DNA from: Acidobacteriaceae bacterium TAA 166
GTDB taxonomy: Bacteria > Acidobacteriota > Terriglobia > Terriglobales > Acidobacteriaceae
Direction: 5' to 3'
Length of the DNA stretch: 64,000 nucleotides
Assembly: GCA_000421065.1 (NCBI GenBank)
Contig: ATWD01000001.1
Coordinates: 2,596,001-2,660,000 of the forward strand
A program made the translations under genes and the position numbers. The notes under the pieces were generated by a model. The model was given only the letters and a program-made list of their open reading frames with translations. It searched no databases and had not been told where the DNA came from. Of the stretch, positions 58,083-64,000 are shown in pieces (position 1 is the stretch's first letter; each line of letters begins with the position of its first letter).

Positions 58083-59117
58083 ATGAAGACAGCCCTCCTG
58101 CTCGCGCTCTCGCTCACGCTTCCCGTCTCGGCGCAGAACTTCTCCGGACCTGCGCCGCCTGCGCCTCCGCTTACGGCGGACTCGCAGCAGCAGCCCGGCG
58201 TGCCCGAGGGCAAGCTCTCTGAGAAGCTGACGATCACCAGCCACATCTACGACGGCATGGTTAGCAACTACTGGATCTACGTCCCTGCGCAGTACGACCC
58301 GAAGACCCCGGCGCCGGTGATGGTCTTCAACGATGGCGGAGGCTACATCGACCGCAAGGGCAGCCATCCCGCGCTCAACGTGATCGATAACCTGATCGCG
58401 CAGCACAAGATTCCCGTCATGATCTGCGTCTTCACCGACCCCGGTGACATCTCGGGTGCTCCCAATACGCCGACCTACAAGTTCGTCGAGGCCTACTCGA
58501 AGAAGTGGTCGCGCACCCTGAAGGACTCGATGCGCTCGACCGAGTACGACACGGTCTCCGACCGCTACGGGCGATTTCTTCGCGATGAGCTTCTCGCCGA
58601 GATCGACAAGAAGTACAGCCTGCGCAAGGACGCCTACAGCCATGCCATCACCGGGATGTCGTCGGGCGGCATCACCTCGTTCAACGCCGCGTGGCAGATG
58701 CCGGACGAGTTCAGCCGGGTGATCTCCTGGATCGGAAGCTTTACTGCCATTCAGTGGCATGAGGACCCGACCGTCGCCGATGGCGGTCAGGACTACCCGG
58801 AGAAGGTACTGCGCGAGGAGCACCGCAATCTCCGTGTGTGGCTGCAGGATGGGTCGAACGACCAGGAGAACAACCGCTACGGAAGCTGGCCGCTGGCCAA
58901 CATCCGGCTGGCCAATGCGTTGAAGCTGAAGGCATATGACTTTCACTTCAGCTTCGGCGTCGGCCCGCACAGTCCTGGCGAGGGAGGGGCGGAGTTTCCG
59001 GAGGAGATGATCTGGCTCTGGCGCGACTACGATCCGAGCAAGACAGAACAGACCTATGCGCAGGATCCTGCCGAGGCCGCGAAACCGCCTTTCCGAGTCT
59101 CCATTACCAACCGGTGA
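58083..59117 (+). CDS. Exported Fes/enterochelin-esterase-like hydrolase
   Basis: A 344-residue alpha/beta hydrolase with a signal peptide (ALLLALSLTLPVSAQ). It resembles the putative-esterase (Fes/D) family: NYWIYVPAQYDPKTPAPVMV, then MVFNDGGGYIDRKGSHPALN, the nucleophile elbow AITGMSSGGITSFNAAWQMP (G-x-S-x-G) and RYGSWPLANIRLANALKL. C-terminal FHFSFGVGPHSPGEGGAEFP holds the likely catalytic His. Many related acidobacterial proteins act on feruloyl or acetyl esters of polysaccharides; the substrate here is unknown. The start is fixed by the signal peptide. Confidence 0.85.
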   Translation: MKTALLLALSLTLPVSAQNFSGPAPPAPPLTADSQQQPGVPEGKLSEKLTITSHIYDGMVSNYWIYVPAQYDPKTPAPVMVFNDGGGYIDRKGSHPALNVIDNLIAQHKIPVMICVFTDPGDISGAPNTPTYKFVEAYSKKWSRTLKDSMRSTEYDTVSDRYGRFLRDELLAEIDKKYSLRKDAYSHAITGMSSGGITSFNAAWQMPDEFSRVISWIGSFTAIQWHEDPTVADGGQDYPEKVLREEHRNLRVWLQDGSNDQENNRYGSWPLANIRLANALKLKAYDFHFSFGVGPHSPGEGGAEFPEEMIWLWRDYDPSKTEQTYAQDPAEAAKPPFRVSITNR

Positions 59118-59126
59118 GATTCGGAT

Positions 59127-59279
59127 GGCCTGCTGGCCGGGCCCGCTATGTGCGGAGCGGTCACTTCGTGACGCGTATACCGCCTTCGGCAGGGAGCCTC
59201 TCGTTGGTCGCAGACATAAATCTTCGCACCGACCAACGGGAGGCCCACGCCGAAGGCCAATCCGCCCTGCGCGCCGCAG
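59127..59279. repeat. Large inverted-repeat element, copy Q
   Basis: Starts GGCCTGCTGGCCGGGCCCGC, then GAGCGGTCACTTCGTGACGC, core CCTCTCGTTGGTCG / CGACCAACGGGAGG, and right arm GCCCACGCCGAAGGCC. The right GTCACGAAGTGACC part is missing and the end decays to GCGCGCCGCAG. It begins 10 bases after the esterase stop. Confidence 0.85.
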
Positions 59280-59379
59280 TTGCAAAAGGTTGTTGCTTCC
59301 CGATAACCTTTCGAACAAAGAGACCCTGAACGTTTCGTGGAGTCTCGACCAATTCTGTTGCGACGGGAAAACTGAATCT

Positions 59380-60495
59380 ATGTCTCAGCCCATACGCCCT
59401 CAGTACCACCGCGCTGTCCTGCTTGGCGGCGCGCTTCTGGTCGGTACTCTCCTCACCGGCTGCCGCCAGGACATGCACGATCAACCGAAGTTCTTTCCCC
59501 AGCGCTCGACCACGTTCTACGCCGACGGCCGCTCCGTTCGCCCGCAGGTGGTGGGGACGGTCTCCCGCTCGCAGGACCTGGCCGGAAGCTACTTCGAGAC
59601 CGGAATGGTCAATGGGGCCGAGGGAGATGGTCTTCCCTTCAAGGTCAACTCGCAGGTCCTGCATCGCGGCCAGGAGCGCTTCAATATCTACTGCACCCCC
59701 TGCCACTCGCGCGTGGGCAACGGCAAGGGCATGATCGTCGAGCGCGGATACTACCAGGCGACCAGTTATCACTCGTACCGTCTGCGCAATGCTCCGCTGG
59801 GACACTTCTTTTCCGTCATCTCGAACGGCTACGGCGCGATGCCTGACCTGGCGTCGCAGATCACCCCGGTGGACCGCTGGGCGATCGTGGCCTACATCCG
59901 CGCCCTGCAGCTGAGCCAGAACGCGACCCAGGCGGACGTTGCTCCGGGGGCTCATGTGCAGCCGATCAACGCCGTACTCGAGAGCTCGGGTTTTTCGGAT
60001 GACTTCCTGGGTTCGTGGACCGGCTCGGCTCCCCAGCATGTGCACCCGACGGTTCCTTCGGCCACGCCTGCTCCGGCCACCCCGACGGCGGAGACTCCGG
60101 TGACGAAGAACGCCGGCCCGGTTCCGGCTCCCGCGAAGACGGGCAGCAAGACGGTGGAGCTGGCGAAGAATGCTGCTCCTGCGGCTCCGGGGACGGCTGC
60201 CGCGGCTGGAGCACCGGCTCCTCAGGCTGAGAAGGCTGCCGCGGGCAAGGGTGATGCCGCCAAGGGCAAGACGCTCTACGCGAATAACTGCTCGGTCTGC
60301 CACCAGCCGACCCGTGCGGGCATGCCTCCGGTCTTCCCGTCGCTGGTGGGCGTGGTCGACCGCGTGGGCGAGAAGAGAGTCCGAACCGTAGCCAAGGAAG
60401 GTATCCCGGAGGCCAAGCCGCCGATGCCTCCGCACCCGAACTTCACCGAGACGGATATCGACGATCTGGTCGCGTTTCTCCGGACCAAGCCGTAA
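59380..60495 (+). CDS. ActE-like cytochrome c lipoprotein with a second c-type haem domain
   Basis: A 371-residue lipoprotein (LLGGALLVGTLLTGC lipobox) with two CxxCH motifs. The first domain matches ActE, the monohaem subunit of Alternative Complex III: RGQERFNIYCTPCHSRVGNG, then LRNAPLGHFFSVISNGYGAM and PVDRWAIVAYIRALQLSQNA. A Pro/Ala/Thr-rich linker of about 110 residues leads to a second class I cytochrome c domain with TLYANNCSVCHQPTRAGMPP and DIDDLVAFLRTKP. No ActA-D or ActF gene is nearby. It could be a soluble electron shuttle. No strong ribosome-binding site is seen. Copy R of the repeat starts at the base after the stop. Confidence 0.86.
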   Translation: MSQPIRPQYHRAVLLGGALLVGTLLTGCRQDMHDQPKFFPQRSTTFYADGRSVRPQVVGTVSRSQDLAGSYFETGMVNGAEGDGLPFKVNSQVLHRGQERFNIYCTPCHSRVGNGKGMIVERGYYQATSYHSYRLRNAPLGHFFSVISNGYGAMPDLASQITPVDRWAIVAYIRALQLSQNATQADVAPGAHVQPINAVLESSGFSDDFLGSWTGSAPQHVHPTVPSATPAPATPTAETPVTKNAGPVPAPAKTGSKTVELAKNAAPAAPGTAAAAGAPAPQAEKAAAGKGDAAKGKTLYANNCSVCHQPTRAGMPPVFPSLVGVVDRVGEKRVRTVAKEGIPEAKPPMPPHPNFTETDIDDLVAFLRTKP

Positions 60496-60541
60496 GCGCT
60501 GCCGCGCGGGCCCACTACGCAATGGGCCCGGCCGGCAGGCC
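60496..60541. repeat. Inverted-repeat element, end-only copy R
   Basis: GCGCTGCCGCGCGGGCCCAC then TACGCAATGGGCCCGGCCGG CAGGCC. It begins immediately after the ActE-like stop and ends 22 bases before the RNase P RNA. Confidence 0.85.
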
Positions 60542-60563
60542 ACAGCTTCATGTAGACTTGAAC

Positions 60564-60987
60564 CTGCAGGCGGCTGGATGATCGCTGCCGCCCCTGAGAA
60601 TGGGGCGGGGGAGGAAAGTCCGAACTCCGCAGGGCAGTGTGCCGGATAACGTCCGGGACGGATGGTTCAAGCCATCTGGACGGCCAGTGCAACAGAGAAT
60701 ATACCGCCTCTTGCGCAAGCGGGGGTAAGGGTGAAAAGGTGCGGTAAGAGCGCACCGCGCCTCCAGTAATGGCGGCGGCAGGGTAAACCCCACACGGAGC
60801 AAGACCAAATAGGCAGGGATTTTGCCGCTCCTCTCCAGGCGGCAATGGCGTATCGGCCCGGTGCGCCCAGGCGGAGAGACCCTTCGGGGAGCCGAAACCT
60901 GCGGGTAGGTTGCTGGAGCGGAGTAGTAATGCTTCGCCTAGAGGAATGATCGTCTAAAACAGAATTCGGCTTATGGGCCGTCTGCAG
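60564..60987 (+). ncRNA. rnpB: RNase P RNA (class A)
   Basis: The catalytic RNA that trims tRNA 5' ends. Conserved parts: GAGGAAAGTCCGAACTCC (P3/P4 side), AGGGTGAAAAGGTGCGGTAAG AGCGCACCGC (the GGTAAGAGCGCACC specificity segment), GGTAAACCCC, and ACAGAATTCGGCTTATGGGC at the 3' end. The ends pair as P1: CTGCAGGCGGCT with GGGCCGTCTGCAG, fixing both termini. An extended -10 box TGTAGACT lies at 60551-60558, six bases before the start; the -35 region falls in repeat copy R. A hairpin follows. Confidence 0.96.
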
Positions 60988-60996
60988 CGACACAAA

Positions 60997-61034
60997 ATGG
61001 CCCCGAGGATCGCAAACACGATCCCGGGGCCATC
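60997..61034 (+). terminator. Hairpin terminator after rnpB
   Basis: ATGGCCCCGAGGATCG pairs with CGATCCCGGGGCCAT around CAAACA (one mismatch), followed by CAATTTCC. It lies 10 bases past the RNase P RNA. Confidence 0.85.
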
Positions 61035-61054
61035 AATTTCCTATTCGAAACTGT

Positions 61055-61225
61055 GGCCTGCCGGCCGGGCCACTGCGCGTGGAGCGGTCACTTCGTGACA
61101 GGTATTTACCTTCGGGGTGGAGCTCCGGTTGGTCGCTTGCAAAGATGTTTGCGCCGAACCGAAGGAAGGCCACGGCGAAGCCGGTATACACATCACGAAG
61201 TGACCGCTGCCCGCGCGGCAGCGCC
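61055..61225. repeat. Large inverted-repeat element, copy S
   Basis: Starts GGCCTGCCGGCCGGGCCACT, has GAGCGGTCACTTCGTGACAG, core CTCCGGTTGGTCG / GCGCCGAACCGAAGG, right arm ACATCACGAAGTGACCGC, and ends CGCGCGGCAGCGCC. The core carries a C-to-G change on the left and matching G-to-C on the right relative to the usual CTCCCGTTGG. Confidence 0.9.
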
Positions 61226-61307
61226 GTTTCTCTGCCTCAGGAAGAGAAATTGATTTAACCTGTTCACGGTCTTCCACCTCGAACACACTCTTACCTTGGG
61301 ATACGAC

Positions 61308-62903
61308 ATGCCACTGCTTCGTAGAGATCTTTTCGCTGCCGCCGTTCTCCTGCTTCTGTCCTCTACCGTGTTTGCCGCTATTCCCGCGCAGGTAAAAACC
61401 GACAAGGGCGTCGTCGAAGGCAAGCCGACCGCCGATGGCAGGGTGATGGCCTTCAAGGGCATCCCTTACGCGGCGCCACCTGTGGGCAAGCTTCGCTGGG
61501 CGCCTCCTGCGCCCGCCGAGCCGTGGAGCGGCGTGCGGCCCGCGCACGACTTCGGCTATCACTGCGTGCAGTCGGCCATGTACAACGACATGCAGTTTCA
61601 TGATCCCGGGCCGTCGGAGGACTGCCTGACTCTGAACGTGTGGGCTCCCGCCGATGCCGCGCCGGGCAAGCTGCCGGTGATGGTCTGGATCTACGGCGGC
61701 GGCTTCAGCGGAGGGACCACGTCGGAGCACCGCCAGGACGGCCAGTTTCTCGCGCACAAGAATGTCGTCGTGGTCTCGATGAACTACCGGCTGGGAATCT
61801 TCGGGTTCTTCGTGCATCCGGAGCTGACGGCGGAGTCCGCGCATCATGCCTCGGGCAACTATGGCCTGATGGACCAGAACGCCGCGCTGAAGTGGGTGAA
61901 GGAGAATATCTCGGCGTTCGGGGGAGATCCTTCGAACATTACGATCTTCGGGGAGTCGGCGGGATCGTTTTCGGTGAGCGCGCAGATGGCTTCGCCGCTC
62001 TCGCGCGATCTGTTCCAGAAGGCGATTGGCGAGAGCGGTGGAGCTCTCTTCTCTTCACGCGGCCCTGAGCCCCTGCGCGAGCAGCGCGAGAAGACGGACT
62101 CCGCGTTTGCGCTGGCTGCTTATGGCACGACGAAGCTCTCGGAGCTTCGCGAGCTTTCGACCGAGGATATTATTCGTCCTGTTCTGGCTTCACGGCCTGC
62201 GCCGCGCTTCGGCGAGGACGTGGACGGATGGTTCCTTCCGAAGCCCGCGGCGGAGATCTATGCCGCAGGAGAGCAGGCGCATATTCCTTTGCTTGCCGGG
62301 TGGAACGCGGATGAGGGACGCGGCGGGATCGTCGGCAGCGGCAACCGGTTCAGCGCGGAGGGATTTGCCGCGCAGGCCGAGATGGACTTCCCGGGTCGCG
62401 GAGCGGAGCTGCTGAAGCTGTATCCCAACGGGAGCGGAGAACAAGCTCTGAAGTCAGCCGCGGATTATGCGGGGGACAAGTTTATCGCCTACTCGACCTG
62501 GCGCTGGCTGGAGGCGCAGGTGAAGACGGGAGGCAAGCCGGTGTATCGCTACCTGTTCGCGCTGGGGAATCCGGGCGACCGCTTCCATACGCCCGCGAGC
62601 GGCACCTTCCACTCCGACGATATCGAGTACGTCTTCGGGACGCTCGACTCGCGTCCGGAGGCGATGTGGCGGCCTGAAGATCGCAAGCTCTCTGACGAGT
62701 TCCAGACCTACTGGACGAACTTTGCGCGCACGGGCGACCCCAACGGCGCGGGCGTTCCGAAGTGGCCCGTGTATGGACCTACGGAGTGGGAGGTCATGCA
62801 CCTTGACCGGACCTCTACCGCGAAGCCCGATGCCAATCGCGCACGGTATCTGTTTCTGGACAGCGTGTGGAGCCAGCCGAAGGCTTCTGTGGCCGGAAAC
62901 TGA
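61308..62903 (+). CDS. Type B carboxylesterase, exported
   Basis: A 531-residue alpha/beta-hydrolase of the carboxylesterase (COesterase) family. The signal peptide is FAAAVLLLLSSTVFA. Family blocks: RVMAFKGIPYAAPPVGKLRW, SEDCLTLNVWAP, the oxyanion hole WIYGGGFSGGTTSEHRQDG, ISAFGGDPSNITIFGESAGS with nucleophile Ser217, and a late GTFHSDDIEYVFGTLDSRPE segment with the catalytic His. The catalytic Glu/Asp lies near GWNADEGRGGIVG. The substrate is unknown; such enzymes hydrolyse a range of carboxyl esters. A TTG at 61296 could add four residues. Confidence 0.92.
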   Translation: MPLLRRDLFAAAVLLLLSSTVFAAIPAQVKTDKGVVEGKPTADGRVMAFKGIPYAAPPVGKLRWAPPAPAEPWSGVRPAHDFGYHCVQSAMYNDMQFHDPGPSEDCLTLNVWAPADAAPGKLPVMVWIYGGGFSGGTTSEHRQDGQFLAHKNVVVVSMNYRLGIFGFFVHPELTAESAHHASGNYGLMDQNAALKWVKENISAFGGDPSNITIFGESAGSFSVSAQMASPLSRDLFQKAIGESGGALFSSRGPEPLREQREKTDSAFALAAYGTTKLSELRELSTEDIIRPVLASRPAPRFGEDVDGWFLPKPAAEIYAAGEQAHIPLLAGWNADEGRGGIVGSGNRFSAEGFAAQAEMDFPGRGAELLKLYPNGSGEQALKSAADYAGDKFIAYSTWRWLEAQVKTGGKPVYRYLFALGNPGDRFHTPASGTFHSDDIEYVFGTLDSRPEAMWRPEDRKLSDEFQTYWTNFARTGDPNGAGVPKWPVYGPTEWEVMHLDRTSTAKPDANRARYLFLDSVWSQPKASVAGN

Positions 62904-62906
62904 CAG

Positions 62907-63716
62907 CTACCGTCGCGTCTGCAGCCCTAAAAGGAACTCAAGCAGTGCAGCATTGAATCGTTTTGGACGTTGCAGCGGAGCGAAGTGACTCACACCGTCC
63001 AGCAGCACCAGCTCTGCTCCGGGAATGGTGCAGGCGAGATATTCGGCGTGTTCGCGACGGATGAACTCGTCGTGCTCGCTGTGGACGATCGTGACCGGCA
63101 CCTGAATCTTTGCGAGGTCTTCGGCGGAATAGTTTGGCTGCGTCTGCTGCATGCGCGTTACGGCTGCGACGAATTCTTCGAAGTGCTCCGGTGTGGATGA
63201 AAGATGTTCATAGTCTCGGCGGTGACGGGCGAAGCAGTGATCAATGGTTGGGGTTGCGATGAAGGGGAGAGTTCCGCTGGGGTCCACATTGCAGGCAAAG
63301 AAGAAGACGCCCGCCACACGCACGGGATGATGCGCCGCGAGCACCAGAGCCGTACAGGCACCGTCGCTCCATCCGACGAAGCTGGCTCGCTCAATACGAA
63401 GAGCGGTCATTACGGCAAGAACGTCGGATGCCATGAGGTCGTAGGAGAACGGCGCGTCGTCGCGGGTGCTGCGACCGTGTCCGCGGCTGTCGATCAGGAT
63501 GACCCGGTATCCAGTCTCGAGCAGCGCGGGAAGCTGATATCCCCAGTTGCCGCCATGACCAAGACCGCCGTGCAGCAGAATGACAGGAGCACCGGCTCCG
63601 TGGACTGCAAAGGCGATGCGGGCTCCTGCGTTATCGACGTAACCCTCGATACTCGCGGAGGGAAGCAGCGCTCCTTCGGCTTCGAATCTCATCAGATCAT
63701 CATCAGTAAATTCCAT
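62907..63716 (-). CDS. Alpha/beta hydrolase
   Basis: A 269-residue cytosolic hydrolase. It begins MEFTDDDLMRFEAEG, then APVILLHGGLGHGGNWGYQL (oxyanion loop HGG), YRVILIDSRGHGRSTRDDA, the nucleophile elbow SFVGWSDGACTALVLA (G-x-S-x-G), VTIVHSEHDEFIRREHAE (catalytic Asp) and LVLLDGVSHFAPLQRP (catalytic His). The layout matches haloperoxidase or 3-oxoadipate lactonase-like enzymes. The frame is open 26 codons further, but the start at 63716 is supported by where similarity begins. It is convergent with the carboxylesterase gene, whose stop is three bases away. Confidence 0.88.
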   Translation of the reverse strand: MEFTDDDLMRFEAEGALLPSASIEGYVDNAGARIAFAVHGAGAPVILLHGGLGHGGNWGYQLPALLETGYRVILIDSRGHGRSTRDDAPFSYDLMASDVLAVMTALRIERASFVGWSDGACTALVLAAHHPVRVAGVFFFACNVDPSGTLPFIATPTIDHCFARHRRDYEHLSSTPEHFEEFVAAVTRMQQTQPNYSAEDLAKIQVPVTIVHSEHDEFIRREHAEYLACTIPGAELVLLDGVSHFAPLQRPKRFNAALLEFLLGLQTRR

Positions 63717-63821
63717 ACTTTGACCACTATCGATGCGTTCCAAATACGTTGATTTCGAGCATAACAATCGAATCTCTACTGCTGACGTGTCCATCCAATC
63801 CCCGTACGATTAACGAACACC

Positions 63822-64000
63822 ATGAGCACAGCCACACAACCACCTTCGGCGACTCCGATCGATCCCGAGCTCCCTGCGCCGCTCTCGATGGGCGAGGTGC
63901 TTCGCGTCCCCATGATGCGGAGGCTTTGGTATGCCCAGATCGTCTCGGTCTTCGGGGACTTCCTGGCGCTGTTTGCCGTCATCGGCGTGCTCACCTTCCG
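63822..64000 (+). CDS. MFS transporter, N-terminal end (partial)
   Basis: The first 59 residues of a membrane protein cut by the window end. A polar, Pro-rich leader (TATQPPSATPIDPELPAPLS) precedes MRRLWYAQIVSVFGDFLAL, the typical first-helix entry of MFS_3-type transporters (LWxAQxxSxxGDxxxL), then FAVIGVLTF. It diverges from the hydrolase gene. The substrate cannot be inferred. Confidence 0.8.
   Translation, partial: MSTATQPPSATPIDPELPAPLSMGEVLRVPMMRRLWYAQIVSVFGDFLALFAVIGVLTF

Noticed and set aside
59056..59379. Upstream extension of the ActE-like frame
   Set aside because: It runs through repeat copy Q and the esterase end; the lipoprotein signal starts at 59380.
2413..61225. CRISPR array or tandem satellite as explanation for the repeats
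   Set aside because: Copies are far apart, inverted, differ in length, and have no regular spacers or cas genes.

Overview
The window looks like the chromosome of an acidobacterium of the Terriglobales (Granulicella, Edaphobacter or Terriglobus type). The support is GC-rich coding sequence, an ADOP-type MacB/FtsX permease, an Oar-like TonB-dependent receptor with an N-terminal carboxypeptidase-regulatory domain, an ActE-type cytochrome c, an FG-GAP/Ig-repeat surface protein, a PEP-CTERM protein, many secreted hydrolases and an eukaryotic-type topoisomerase IB. No phage, insertion sequence, integrase or CRISPR array is visible. The genus is inference.

Layout: 0-1 kb holds the end of an ECF sigma factor and its RskA-like anti-sigma factor. 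1-14.6 kb is mostly metabolism and maintenance: purN, an HtrA protease, folD-coaE, ppc, the GTPase ychF, then a haem-binding/cytochrome P460 cluster that is probably frameshifted. 14.6-25.7 kb is envelope and secreted functions: ADOP permease, polysaccharide deacetylase, TolC-like protein, DsbA-like protein, a CE12 esterase, DUF1080 and Bax-inhibitor proteins, plus a perfect parS-like palindrome at 18221. 25.8-31.6 kb has the FG-GAP protein, asnS, an unassigned nuclease-like protein and topoisomerase IB. 31.9-37.5 kb is a co-directional translation/housekeeping block on the minus strand: ispE, tRNA-Gln, prs, rplY, pth, rpsF, rpsR, rplI and a strong terminator. 37.5-39.3 kb is a second sigma unit. 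39.4-48.4 kb has the TonB receptor, an apparently circularly permuted GDPD, a TPR protein and a large secreted Ig-like protein. 48.4-64 kb has lpxC-folK, three peptidases (M20, M3, M28), tgt, a PEP-CTERM protein, esterases, an orphan ActE-like dihaem protein, RNase P RNA, and the start of an MFS transporter.

The most unusual signal is not a gene. At least 19 intergenic copies of one GC-rich inverted-repeat family are scattered through the 64 kb. Large copies (about 90-230 bp, most with two arms) form an imperfect palindrome around a pairing core of CTCCCGTTGGTCG with CGACCAACGGGAG. Short copies (about 17-46 bp) keep only the outer ends. The two ends differ (GGCGCTGCC at one, GGCATGGCC-type GGCCTGCCGGCC at the other), so copies have a direction. 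Arms covary between copies, some arms carry extra hairpin modules, and copies hug the 3' ends of genes. A second, unrelated repeat family (of the TCATCCTGAGCGAAG type) has a copy translated in frame inside asnS.

Reading was by eye. Family assignments come from motifs and remembered family sequences, not from searches. Start sites were chosen from ribosome-binding sites, signal peptides and family length where possible.
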